DNA from: Tubulanus polymorphus
Lineage: Eukaryota; Nemertea; Palaeonemertea; Tubulaniformes; Tubulanidae
Assembly: GCF_964204645.1 (NCBI RefSeq)
Contig: NC_134031.1
Location: 17,047,307 to 17,111,306, forward strand
Length of the DNA: 64,000 bases
Direction of reading: 5' to 3'
Position numbers and translations under genes: made by a program. The notes beneath the pieces were generated by a model. That model worked only from the letters and a program-made list of their open reading frames with translations. It had not been told where the DNA came from and made no database searches. Positions 51,072 to 62,900 of this stretch are shown one piece after another; the stretch's first letter is position 1; each line of letters begins with the position of its first letter.

Positions 51072-53335
51072 ATTTAGACTACTCTGTACCGTACGGTGGT
51101 GCCACCACGAGCAAGTGACTCAATTTCTTCCTTAGCGCCTCAATATTCTTGTGTTTTTTTGGGAACTGCCGCTCAATTTACGTATTTTCAACCAACTTAA
51201 GACCGTTACGAGCTCGCACCTGTCTGACTCTCGGTGAGTTCGCTCCGGTTTAGTTACTTATTTCGATCGTTTATTCACTGGTCGGCTCACCAGATCCACC
51301 GCCCGCGGGTTTTTTTCGATACCAAGTTTACGATCGGCAGCTCCTCGCAAACGAGGTGTCTCGTGTTTAGCGAGTTTTTATATCAGAGTTTTAATGTCGG
51401 ACTCCAAACGGGAAGTCCGATACCTCCTGCCCTTCTGACGAGAGCCAGAAAGTCACCGAGTTGTCGGTACCTGGCCATCCGCCCCCTCGGTCGACGTCAA
51501 TGTTAGATCAATTTTGTCCACGTCGTCAGTTGCTCCCGTCCTTAACATACATTCAAATGCCTAAGGCGGGATTAGTTTTTTCCTTGTCATTCTTGGAGAA
51601 CATTACGCGAATCGAGAGTTTCGAGGATCTTGAGTTGCTCTGTCTCTGATGTTGGCGAGTAAAATCACCAAGATCCAGAGGTGACCCAAGATTCTCTGTT
51701 CTGGGCCCCAATGGGCCACTCATTTTTTCCGGTTGTCGTGTCCCTATAGCAGCGAAAGAGTCTCAGGTGATGTTTAATAGATCCTTTATGATTCCGAGGA
51801 AGCTGCCTGCACATTTCTACGGAATGGTCGCTTCATCCGGAGGTGGCTGTTCGAGTGGGGGTCCCTGGTGGGCGATCTGTTGATAGGTCTCTTCGCCACC
51901 AGGTTCAACAAGAGGTTCCCGCTGTTTGTGTCTCCTTTTCCAGACCAGATGGCGTGAAAGATAGACGCGTTCTGGTTCCACTGGGACGGGATCTTAGCGC
52001 GTGCTCACCCACCGATTCAAGTCTTGCCGGCTGTCCTCGACGTCCTCATGTCTGATAGTTCACAACCTTCTGTGCGACAATCCCAGGCTTCTGCCACAAT
52101 TTGCGTGCCTCCTGTCTCAGAGGAGTTTCCGGAGGCACCCTGCACTACAAATACTCATCCTTTACGCCTGGCCGTTGTCGAGCGACGCCTGGCGAATGCG
52201 GGGTTTTCAGTCGGGGCTTCCTCGTTTATCTCTGACTTAATCTAAGCGCCCTAGCACAGGCGGGATTTATGATTCCATGCCGATTGGTTTGATCCATGCA
52301 CTCCCGCTGTAGCCGCTCTCGCTGATTGTCCATCTTTCGTTTTGAGGTCAAGAGGCAGCAGGTGGTAACCATTAAGGGTTACCGGTCCGCTATCGGCCAT
52401 ACTTTCAGGGTGGCTATGCAGGACTTGACCTCCGATTACCGTATTTCATCGCAGGTTTCACGGTGGCTCGACCGAAGTTGCCTCGGGAAATCACTCCATG
52501 GGATTTTGGGGTGGTTCTTAGGTTTCCCATGGCCCACCCGTATGAACCTTTCTCCGAAGTGAGTCTATCTAAACTCACGTAGAAAACAGTTTTTCTTCTT
52601 TTTCTGGCATTCATGCATTGACGACTCGGCCCGGGCATTCTGTTTTCGGTCCTGGTCATCATTCTCCGCCCTTATCACAACTATATCGCTAAGAATCAAA
52701 GACCAGGCGTGTACTTAGAGAGTGGAGAGTAATGGGTGAAGGCTCTGACCCATAGGGTTCAGTCCAACTTTCCGGACCGGGCGCTTTGTCCGGTTCGGGC
52801 GTTAAAACTGCCACAATTCGGAGAGATGGAGATCGGATCGTTGAAGGAGGAATCCTTGAAGGATGTCTCGAGGGGATCAGGTCATCAGGTGTGTTCGGTC
52901 GCGACTTCGTGGGCAGCATTTTCGGGTGCGTCCATCGAAGAGGTTTGTTGAGGAGCGTTCTGGAGTAGTCAGAATACCTTCGCTTCCTTTTATTTAAAAG
53001 AGCTATCGGTGGTGGGCCCGGCTCTCATTGCTCAGAGTGTGTGAGTTTTTATTTCGGGGTCAGCTCATTCCGATTTGCATTCCGTTCCTCCGTCGGATCC
53101 GCTTGATCCGGATCAAAACGCTTGATGTTTGTTTTGTTTTCATTTTGGAACTTTGCAGCCTGTTGTACGGCAGCTGAGGCCCGGGGACTCTAGCCGGGTA
53201 TTCGGTGGGGAGTGACACATTTTTGGGAGCCTTACTTACATTTTTGGGAGTGTTGTGGCTTATCCTTCTAAACTGTGCCCCACGTAACGCATCCTGAAGG
53301 AAATAAAAAACATAATTTTCGGGAGTAAAATTTTA
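51072..53335 (+). mobile_element. Decayed DIRS-like tyrosine-recombinase retroelement, 3' part
   Basis: Pieces in three frames read as a DIRS-type tyrosine recombinase when followed across frameshifts: TIKGYRSAIGHTF (about 52370-52410), WFLGFPWP and KTVFLLFLAF (52500-52610), KNQRPGVYLESGEW (about 52695-52740), FPDRALCPVRALKL (about 52770-52810), and VCSVATSWAAFSGASIEE (about 52890-52945) then FASFYLKELSVVGPA. Upstream, AWPLSSDAWRMRGFQ (about 52165) matches the linker that often precedes the recombinase in these elements. Many stops and frameshifts show it is dead. The left edge falls at the break in the tandem array. No reverse transcriptase was recognised in this fragment. Confidence 0.7.
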
Positions 53336-53491
53336 TTTTATGACCACCCAGTTCTACGCATGAATATTCAATCACTTATCAAGGGTGTCATGATTTTCAT
53401 ATATTCATATTTCCAAGGTACACCTTTCTTATTTCTTGAAAACAATTCCCGAGTTTTCTCTCTTTATTCTAGGACGAGTGGCAACCACCAT

Positions 53492-54190
53492 CTGACCATC
53501 ACAGGGGCATCGGATCAATACGCCCATCTGACCATCACAGGGGCATCGGATCAATACGCCCATCTGACCATCACAGGGCATCGGATCAATACGCCCATCT
53601 GACCATCCCAGGGCATCGGATCAATACGCCCATCTGACCATCCCAGGGCATCGGATCAATACGCCCATCTGACCATCACAGGGCATCGGATCAATACGCC
53701 CATCTGACCATCACAGGGCATCGGATCAATACGCCCATCTGACCATCACAGGGCATCGGATCAATACGCCCATCTGACCATCCCAGGGCATCGGATCAAT
53801 ACGCCCATCTGACCATCACAGGGCATCGGATCAATACGCCCATCTGACCATCACAGGGCATCGGATCAATACGCCCATCTGACCATCACAGGGCCTCGGG
53901 TCAATATACCCATCTGACAGGAACAGGAACCTATGGAGATATGACCATCACAGGGCCTCGGATCAATACGCCCATCTGACCATCACAGGGCCTCGGGTCA
54001 ATATACCCATCTGACAGGAACAGGAACCTATGGAGATATGACCATCACAGGGCCTCGGATCAATATACCCATCTGACCATCACAGGGCATCGGATCAATA
54101 CGCCCATCTGACCATCACAGGGCATCGGATCAATACGCCCATCTGACCATCCCAGGGCCTCGGGTCAATATACCCATCTGACAGGAACAG
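53492..54190. repeat. Minisatellite, about 34-bp unit
   Basis: About twenty copies of CCATCTGACCATCACAGGGC followed by ATCGGATCAATACG, with variants (CCTCGGGTCAATATA) and an inserted GGAACAGGAACCTA segment that itself recurs three times, giving a higher-order pattern. Confidence 0.95.
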
Positions 54191-54264
54191 GAACCTACTA
54201 CATGGAGTTTGAAATGCTGCCGCTTATTCAGAGATCAGCTATAATTACCGAATATCAATGATTT

Positions 54265-54385
54265 CTGTCTAGTTTTACCGGCCGATATGTGTTAGCTTCA
54301 GATTACTGTTGTTCTGTTTGTGTTGATGGTTTTACCGGCCGGTATGTGTTAGCTACAGATTACTGTTGTTCTGTTTGTGATGGTA
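54265..54385. repeat. Two-copy direct repeat, about 57 bp
   Basis: TTTTACCGGCCGATATGTGT and TTTTACCGGCCGGTATGTGT each start a copy ending in GTTGTTCTGTTTGTG. Confidence 0.85.
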
Positions 54386-54475
54386 TATCGCATACCCATA
54401 AGAACATGACTTAGAAACATAATGCGATTCGTCTCATGAAGCTGTAATGTCAGTTTTTCTAGTAACAAAGCCTCC

Positions 54476-54772
54476 GTAGGGATTAAAACCCACTGTGTAC
54501 AAATATATATTATCTATCAAGAATCATTATCAAAATAAGTAAATGAAGGAATAACTAGAACAAAACGCACAAAATAACAAAACTTCTAAACCTTAGCACA
54601 AAATAACCAACTCTTTCTCTAGACTTTCTCAATTAACTTGTTCTTCCATCTATATTTTCTCAGTGTTCTAGTTATTTCTTCGACGCCTGATGATGATCTC
54701 TAAAGACTCCAAAACGTCGTGTATTTTGATTTTTAATTCTTTTGATTTAAAGTGGGTTTTAATCTTATTTAA
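54476..54772. mobile_element. Foldback MITE, family 1, second copy
   Basis: The ends GGGATTAAAACCCACT and AGTGGGTTTTAATCTTATTT are inverted. The core TGATGATCTCTAAAG and AAAACGTCGTG matches, in reverse, the core of the element at 12185-12362. It is longer and more diverged than that copy. Confidence 0.65.
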
Positions 54773-55530
54773 TTTCTAATGAAAATCGAAATTGAAAATC
54801 GATTATCCGCTTTCTGAGATTGATCAAGAGCAAAAAGATACTCGAGTTTGTATTTTGAACCCCAGAATCTATGTATGAATGTATAAACTTGTATAATATT
54901 GTATGGACCTATTTTTATTTTATATGACGATTCAAGAACCACTGTTCTGGTATAATATATTGTAAATTGACTTATTTTGTATGATGTGTCCCACAAGTCC
55001 CACAATAAAAAAGCAAAAAGTTGAAATAATTTCAACTGAGGATTTTCTATTATGGGACTTAGACATTGCATTGTTGTATTGTTTTATTTGAAATAAACAT
55101 CTATTTTCTGTGTTGTTTTAGTTATGATTACAGACGCCAGCAGTTTCTCAGACTCTGCTGCATCACATCCCACCCATTCAGTTTCACACGCACATTCAAC
55201 GTGTCTTCTATTGAAGAAAAAAGTTGAAATTTGATTAATCACATGTTTGTGAAACGGATTCAGGTACAGTTGCACAGCCCTGACTTAAGAATTGTCTTAA
55301 GATATATTAAGATATATTTAAGATTGGTTATGGAACCAAGGCCTAGTCTTAGGCTGGTCTTAACCTTATAACGCATGCAACTGGTCCCCAGGGATTAAAT
55401 ACTGTTTGCTAAGTCTATGAAACTGCAGCATCTGAAACTGATTGAAACCCTCGCATTATAACCAAATCCTCCCCAGGGTACGGTGCACAAATGATTGACT
55501 TTTAAAAAACTCTCCCCGAACCCCTTCTTG
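54773..55530. other. Non-coding stretch
   Basis: No supported exon. The minus-strand open frames at 54769-55071 and 55084-55275 have no recognisable family or splice context. A short TTAAGATATATTAAGATATA direct repeat lies near 55300. Confidence 0.4.
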
Positions 55531-55536
55531 CCCTGG

Positions 55537-56165
55537 TATGCGAGGGTTTTAATGATTCTTACCCTGGTATGCGAGGGTTTTATTGATTCTAGCCCGGGTA
55601 TTCGAGGGTTTCATTGATTCTAGCCCTGGTATGCGAGGGTTTTATTGATTCTATCCCTGGTATGCGAGGGTTTATTGATTCTTGCCCTGGTATGCGAGGG
55701 TTTTATTGATTCTTGCCCTGGTATGCGAGGGTTTTATTGATTCTTACCCTGGTATGCGAGGGTTTTATTGATTCTTACCCTGGTATGCGAGGGTTTTATT
55801 GATTCTTACCCTGGTATGCGATGGTTTCATCTAGCCCTGGTATGCGAGGGTTTCAATGATTCTAGCCCTGGTATGCGAGGGTTTTATTGATTCTTACCCT
55901 GGTATGCGAGGGTTTTATTGATTCTTACCCTGGTATGCGATGGTTTTATCTAGCCCTGGTATGCGATGGTTTTATTGATTCTAGCCCTGGTATGCGATGG
56001 TTTTATCTAGCCCTGGTATGCGATGGTTTTATTGATTCGAGCCCTGGTATGCGAGGATTTTATTGATTCGAGCCCTGGTATGCGAGGATTTTATTGATTC
56101 TAGCCCTGGTATGCGAGGGTTTTATTGATTCTAGCCCTGGTATGCGAGGGTTTTAATGATTCTTA
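55537..56165. repeat. Minisatellite, about 30-bp unit
   Basis: About twenty copies of CCCTGGTATGCGAGGGTTTT followed by ATTGATTCTA, with shortened units (GCGATGGTTTTATCTAG) interspersed. Confidence 0.95.
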
Positions 56166-56958
56166 TCTTGATGGCGATTTTATCTTTAATTGATTAAAAA
56201 AGTAATCTGATTAAATGAAAAGTAATCTATTCTCAATTTATTCATTCAGGCCGATGAGGTTAAGGCCTACCGATCGCTCAGGAGCTGTCGCTTTGCGTGA
56301 GTTAAGGATCATATCGACGACTGAATAATGGAGATAAATATATTAAAATTTCACGTCATAGAAAATATTTGAACGAGACCATTGAAGAAGAGCCTATTTT
56401 ATTTCGCGGTAAAAAGTGTTTTCTTGTAATGGAACTGCCCCTGACACGTAAGGGGAGTATTATAGAAAGCATGCCAGTAGCTAATTTGTACTGACTGGTC
56501 TACCCCCGATAATTGACTATAGACTTTTTCATAATTTCAATTGACTGAAATGCAAAATACATTCATCAATATACTTCACATTGAAATGCATAATAAATAC
56601 ATTAATATGCTTCAAATCAAAATTCATAATACATCTGATGAATATTCACGAATTAAAAAGATTAATCGCCGGATTGTTTCATTAGAAGTCAAAGTGTGGT
56701 GTGGTTTTGCCAAGGTTTTTTAGGATCCGTTCTCAGAGATCTCTCACGAGGCAAAGTGGTGACAAAGAATGGGCGCCGTCCAAATTTCCTTATTTTCTCT
56801 AATTTCCAAATCGTAATTTTCTCACATGTTCAATCGCGCGTAGTTGGTTAATGCGGCCCGCATGTCAATCCACAAACGAGTCCAGAGCTGATATCCGTCT
56901 ATTCGCACATAATGAAATGTTCCGCGACTGTTACTGTTTTCGTGTCCACAGTCTAAAC
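56166..56958. other. Spacer and promoter of GOLGA2
   Basis: AT-rich, with no supported exon. The end next to 56959 contains AAACATGGCGGAC, a YY1-like motif at the start codon, typical of TATA-less animal promoters. Confidence 0.45.
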
Positions 56959-59900
56959 ATGGCGGACGTTGCTCGAGAGGAGAAACTGGCCGCTGCCCGA
57001 AAAAAGGTTCAATATACATTGATATAGCTCTATCTTCTATCGAAGACAGTTATTTCACCTGAAAGAAAACAATATTCCGCTTATGAAAATACTTCCTTGT
57101 CGGAAACCATACAAATACTGTTCACCCTACATTAATTCGAAGTGTCAATATGTCAAATCAAGATGAAACTTAACCCTTTCGGCTTCTTCGTAATCATACG
57201 TTATATGTTGATAACCTTTTACGGTTGCCCTCTCCGGTATTTTGACGCGAGGGGACTCCCTCCTATTTAAGACTTTTCCCCTGCCTCAGTATATTAATCG
57301 CTGTGGCTACTCGTACGGGACTAGGATCTGTACGCTAATAACTGTCGCTGATTGGCCGATTAACGGCGCGCATGCGTACAGAGGTGCACGACTTAGAAAA
57401 TTCAAGGAAAGTTTGGAGAATAGAATTAGAGAAAAATAGCCGATAGAGCGAGACTCGAACCCGGGCCAGTAAATTACTAGCGCAGCATCATACCACTAGA
57501 CCACCGAGCTCGCTGACAGTCGGTCGAATGTTTTAACTACATATAGCCTCACCTTACCCTATCCCTTCCCGTACACATAATTCCAGAGTTATCCGACGGG
57601 TGCATACGAATAGCCTACGGAATTATTCGTTCGGGTCCGTACGAGTAGCCACTTCGAATATTAATAGTATAGTAATAGTACGAGTCGGTATAAACAAATG
57701 TCGCATGCCCGAACGGTTGTAACGAATATACTGGAACCCTTCTGCCGATAAGTTCCCTCCCTTCTTCATCATGTTGAAAATTCTCTGAATTTTACATATT
57801 CCATTCATTATGAGATCAGTGAGTCTCTAAACACTGACATGTCCTGACCCACTACTAGCTTGGTTTCGCGGGCATACGAACGCACCACGTCGTATTTTGA
57901 ATCTAAAGTAAATGGGGTCTAACTGCAGTTTGGGTCACCTTTCCACTGTGTGGCGCTAGTGTTATTAAAGAATAGTGTTATGGTAAGGTTAGGTACTTAA
58001 CCATTAGGGACACCTAAACTGTAGTCATACCGTAAATGGAAAAACTCCAAGCCACACTGACAGGACAAAACTGCATTCACTCCAAAAACTTTTCGATTAA
58101 ATGTACTTTGAGTGTACTCAGCCTTGGCACTGTCTTTCTATACTTCCGTTTCTCTTTCTAGCTCAAGCGATTTCGTAAAACTAAATCCGGTCAAAAACCT
58201 GCTGAAGACACGCCTCCTAAATCCCACAAGAAACGATCGGATACTGTTATTGAAAATGATATCAAAGACGTAAGATTAGTAGAGTAGGCTACACTTCATA
58301 AATCCCAATGCAGGCGACGCGGGGATAAGGCGCAAACAGGAGACGGAAACATGTTTCCGAGCGTTACCGAGAAACACAGTTTTGGGCATTACGTTTCTGA
58401 GACCAAACATTTGTTTCCGTGTTTCTGTGATTCCCTGCGTCGTCGCGTGCATTGGGCTTAAATCATACCTGAGATAAGCTGAGCTTTGTCTTAATCTTAA
58501 TGAATGTACAACTGGATTCTTACCGTTGTCTTACCTTCTTTCCATCCTCTACGTCTCGTGGTTTCTATGTAAAACATGTCTTTCTGTTAACTATAAATTC
58601 TAACTTCGTACGAAAGATTTGTCGACTTTCTATATCGATCAGTCATCATTCGATCCCAGGTCATTCTTCTCCGCTCGATTTATTCGATTTCAGTCCTAGT
58701 TTATTACTTATTACTCATTTTCAGATTGTCGTTGAAAATCACCTCGATGTGAATCATATTAGCGATGAAGTCGAAGAAAAAAATAAACTAAACAGGTAGG
58801 GTCTAGTCCGTTGGCCATCCAGAAAAGATTACCAACAGAAAAGGGTACTTATTCAAAAAGAAAATGGCACCGAAAACTAAGCATGCTCTATTAATCTCCA
58901 AACCTTTATTGACACAGCTGAACTTTCTGGGATATACGTTATTTCCGATGAATGGCACAACAAAAGTGGGTGGGAAACAATTCGGGATTGATTTTGAAAA
59001 AGCATTCAGACACGCCCCTTGACCCAGGTCCACAGTTGTGAGTTAGATAAATTTTGACTAGCATAGCCTATTGCTGTTAAAACATTTTCCTTTGATTTGT
59101 TTGACCCTAGTGTCTCAAACTTAACTGTGTTACTCAGGTCCTGGTTTGTATCTATGACTATGCCCGTGGGCAAGTTTGGTCTATTTTGAGGTAATTTTAA
59201 TCCATCTTTGTTTTCAGGGTAGAAACTACTGATGATGTATTTGAGTCGGGGGTTCTACAGCCGAACAACAGTGTATCTCCGCATCGTCACGTTGGTAGTT
59301 TACCCGTGAATGGAAACTCTGCAAACCACTCAGCTGATACTGAACTAAAAAACCGAAACGATTCGAATCCGAAGTCAAACGGAGGAACTTTAGTAGAATT
59401 AGACTCTAATGTTAGCAATTGTGATAAATCGGTCAATAACTCGCACATTTCCACTGCTGCTGCTGCTAAAACTCCTCCTAATTCACCGCATTCTGCAGCG
59501 GCTAGAGTAACATCTCCCTTTCAAAATCTAGGAAGGTAAGCTCGTGGAAAAAATGTTTCATTTGTAGAAGAACTAGCAGTTGTAGTTCGGATCTAGGCCC
59601 TATGACGAGTGAAATATATACCAGTAATTTTTGGTTGATACTGGTCAGAGTTGCACTAACTAGTACTGATATACAATTTTTCAGGACTACGCCATCTATT
59701 GAGGGAATGCAGCAACTTTCGCGTCAGATAAACGGCTTGTTATCTCAATCATCGTCGTATCTGAACGGCGGCGACGACGTCGAACCGGATCTGGATAATT
59801 CCCTCGCCGAACTCGAGGTAAGTTTGTCCGTCATATTTATGTCATGGCAATTTATGACTGAAGAAGCCGGTGCTATGCTAGTAAAACTAACTTATCCTGA

Positions 59901-62900
59901 CATAAACCTGACATAAATCTTTTTCTACTTTCTATAAACGCAGTTGGTAAATGTGAGTTTTTACTTAAAATCTGTAAATGGTTTAAGCTTTTTGGTCGAA
60001 GGTGAACTATTGATATGATCTTGAAATTCTCATTCATGGATGTTTATTTATGTTTCGTTTCTGTTGCAAGCCCCTCGTACAGTCTGTTTGTCCATGTGTC
60101 TTTCAGCTTTTTAATAGTCGGTTGATCTTGTTGAAACTTGGGCACAATGTTAGTATGGGGGTCTAGTTTTTTATTGCAAAGAATGGGCCGAGTGCATCAC
60201 CTAACGACAGAAGTAGGCACTAAAAACTGTTTTTCGGCGACATGATCTTGAACATGACCTCGTAACTAAGGAACAGGGCTAAAATTCAAAAAGTTTTCTT
60301 GACAAAATTTAGCTACTGGCCCTAGATACAATATATCCAAATTGTAATGGGGACCAATTCATGGTAATTTCGGAGTTCAAGCCTGAGCCAAAGATCTGTT
60401 GTCGCTTACAGCTAGTCATTCCTGTTTTTTCCAGACCAGAAACAAAGATTTAGCGGCTCAACTAGAAAAACATAACCAAACCAATCATCAGTTATCGTTT
60501 AGTTGCGAAGAACTGGTAAGAAACTGATTCTGAATTTACAGATGTTCATTCATGTTGTTCTATGAAATACGTATATGTACTTGAATTGAATTGCCATTTT
60601 GTAGAAAGGACAGAATGTTAAATTACAAGAGCAGATGATGAAAGAACGTCAACGCTTCGAGGAACAGTTACGAAAAGAGATTGGAGCTTTGAAAGAACAG
60701 TTGCAGGTAAGATTTTCTGATTCTAATTGCTGAGTTTTAAACTTCGGTCAGGGATTTAATATTATCGTAACAACATGGACAGAATATTTCACTAATGATT
60801 ATGGTGACATTACCAATCAAATCGACATATTTATTGATACCAGTTTTAAGACCATTTTCACCCTGTAATAGAATCGTCAAATTGCTAAGAATCATAATTT
60901 AAATGTTGTCTATTTGCGAAAAGTACTGAAAATGTTAACCTGTTTGTCTAGGTCCATATCCAGACGATTGGTATACTAGTAGCTGAGAAATCAGAACTAC
61001 AATCTTCATTATCTCAATCACAGAAATCTGCTCAACAGAGACTCGGTAAGGGATGGCTGTTAGGATTAGATTATGTATGTAGAAAGTGTTGACGTTCTTG
61101 AGTACATAAGAGATTCGAGTAAAATGTGGTTAGGCCGTATTAACTATTGTAGTTCCCACATTACTGGGAAATCGGAAAAACAAAGATTGTATTTTGCATA
61201 TGATAGATTTTCCTCTGATCTTGGAAGTGTTTGGAAAATTCCTTTTACGCTTCATGTTGCATAGTTCTGGGATATCGCTTGCTTGCCCGAGGACAACTTT
61301 CTTCAGCAATTTTTCTTTGAAAAATGACCAATGGAAGCCTGTAGAATTTTGAATTCATGTTGAACTAGGAACTATGTATCGTATATATCATGAGATGTTT
61401 TTATTTAAAATTATTGTTAAAAATTTATTTAGATGAATTGGAAGTTCTGTCTGGCCGGTTAAAAGCATCGCGACAACGTGTCGCCGATTTGGAGAAAACG
61501 TCGACCACATCAAATCAAAGCAGTAAAAAGTTTGAAAAGGTACCGACGATGATTATCCAATCAATGAGTATTTATATTTAGCGTAACAGAAGATGGATCA
61601 GTCATCAATTTATGTCTCATCTCATTAATTGTTGTTATTTATTATTACAGAATAGCAAAGAACTGTCGAAAGAAGTCGATCGCTTGAAAATAGAAATATA
61701 CAAAGTCAGGTAAGAGTGGCTTTTGCTGTCACTGTCTGTTAGTTCTAGGGTTCGTAGCGGTTAATGGAAAGTTGTGAAATTGAAAATGTCCAATTCCAGG
61801 CCTGGAGAGTCATAGAATTGACTTCAAAATCACTGAGGTTATGGAAAAAGTCTTGGAAGGAATTGAATTTCCGAATCTTGACGTGCAGTTTTTTGTAGGC
61901 CTGTACATTCTACGTGGGTTATTACGAATGATGTTTCCTGCTTTTCATTTTTTCAGCAAATCAAGTGAAGATTTACGACAACAGAATTCGGAATTACAGG
62001 AGAAATTAAACGGTAAAGTGTCGGAGTGCGCGAACTTGAACCAGACGGTGAAAGATGTGAAACACGAGCTCGGTATGAAAGACGTTCTCTTACAGCAGGT
62101 AAAGTTTCATTGCAAATAAAGACGAGGGCCCGGTCTCATCGTCCTCGCTTGCCAGGGTTTGATTGCCTTGTATCGGTAGAGCGAATTTGCTGGTGAAAGA
62201 CTGATTGGCTTAATACATAGACTGGTCGTCCCGAATGGCAAACTGTCCACCTAAGAAATCTTGGGCGGTGTAATAAACCAATGAAGGGTCTGTGGTCAGG
62301 TTTTCTATTGGCGTGAGCTTCAGCGGGAGGCAATCAAACCCTGTCAAGCAAGGATCGGTTTCGTGGACTGGGTATGAAAATAACTACTGGCTGTAAATCC
62401 TTAACCTGGGTGACAACCACCATAGATTGTAACAACTAAAATTTCTAAGTGTTTCTAGAGATTATTTTGTCCCCAAATCTCTGAAACTCAGCCCTGGCAT
62501 CGCAGAGTTTGAACGCTATAACTACTGTCTCATTGGATGATGTATTTTTTGCAGCTTTCTAATCAGACTGCGAATAGCAACGAATCGGCACAAATGGTGC
62601 AGTTATTGAACGCGGAGAAAGTCGAACTGACAAACCGCCTCGAAAACTACAATGAAGCATTCCAGAAATTAACCGCTGAACGGGACCAGATAGCTGTCCA
62701 GTATCAACAGTATATCGAACAGTTGAAACAGCGCGAGACTCAGTTACAGGAACAGGTATATTCCTTCCTTGAAAAAAAAAACCTAATGCCGGAGTTGAGA
62801 GTTTGAAAACGAAATACAGTCAAATTCGCTCAATTCAGCTGGGTTTAATCCAGATCTCGATCTAATCCGCCGCCAGGTTTAGAGACTGATGATATTAACT

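Noticed and set aside
53492-56165. Possible CRISPR-like array
   Set aside because: Units are contiguous tandem repeats without unique spacers, and the window is clearly animal DNA.
57441-57513. Functional tRNA gene
   Set aside because: The acceptor stem does not pair, the T stem has mismatches and U33 is absent.
62136-62333. Minus-strand ORF in GOLGA2 intron 11
   Set aside because: It is contained in a foldback element and has no family resemblance.
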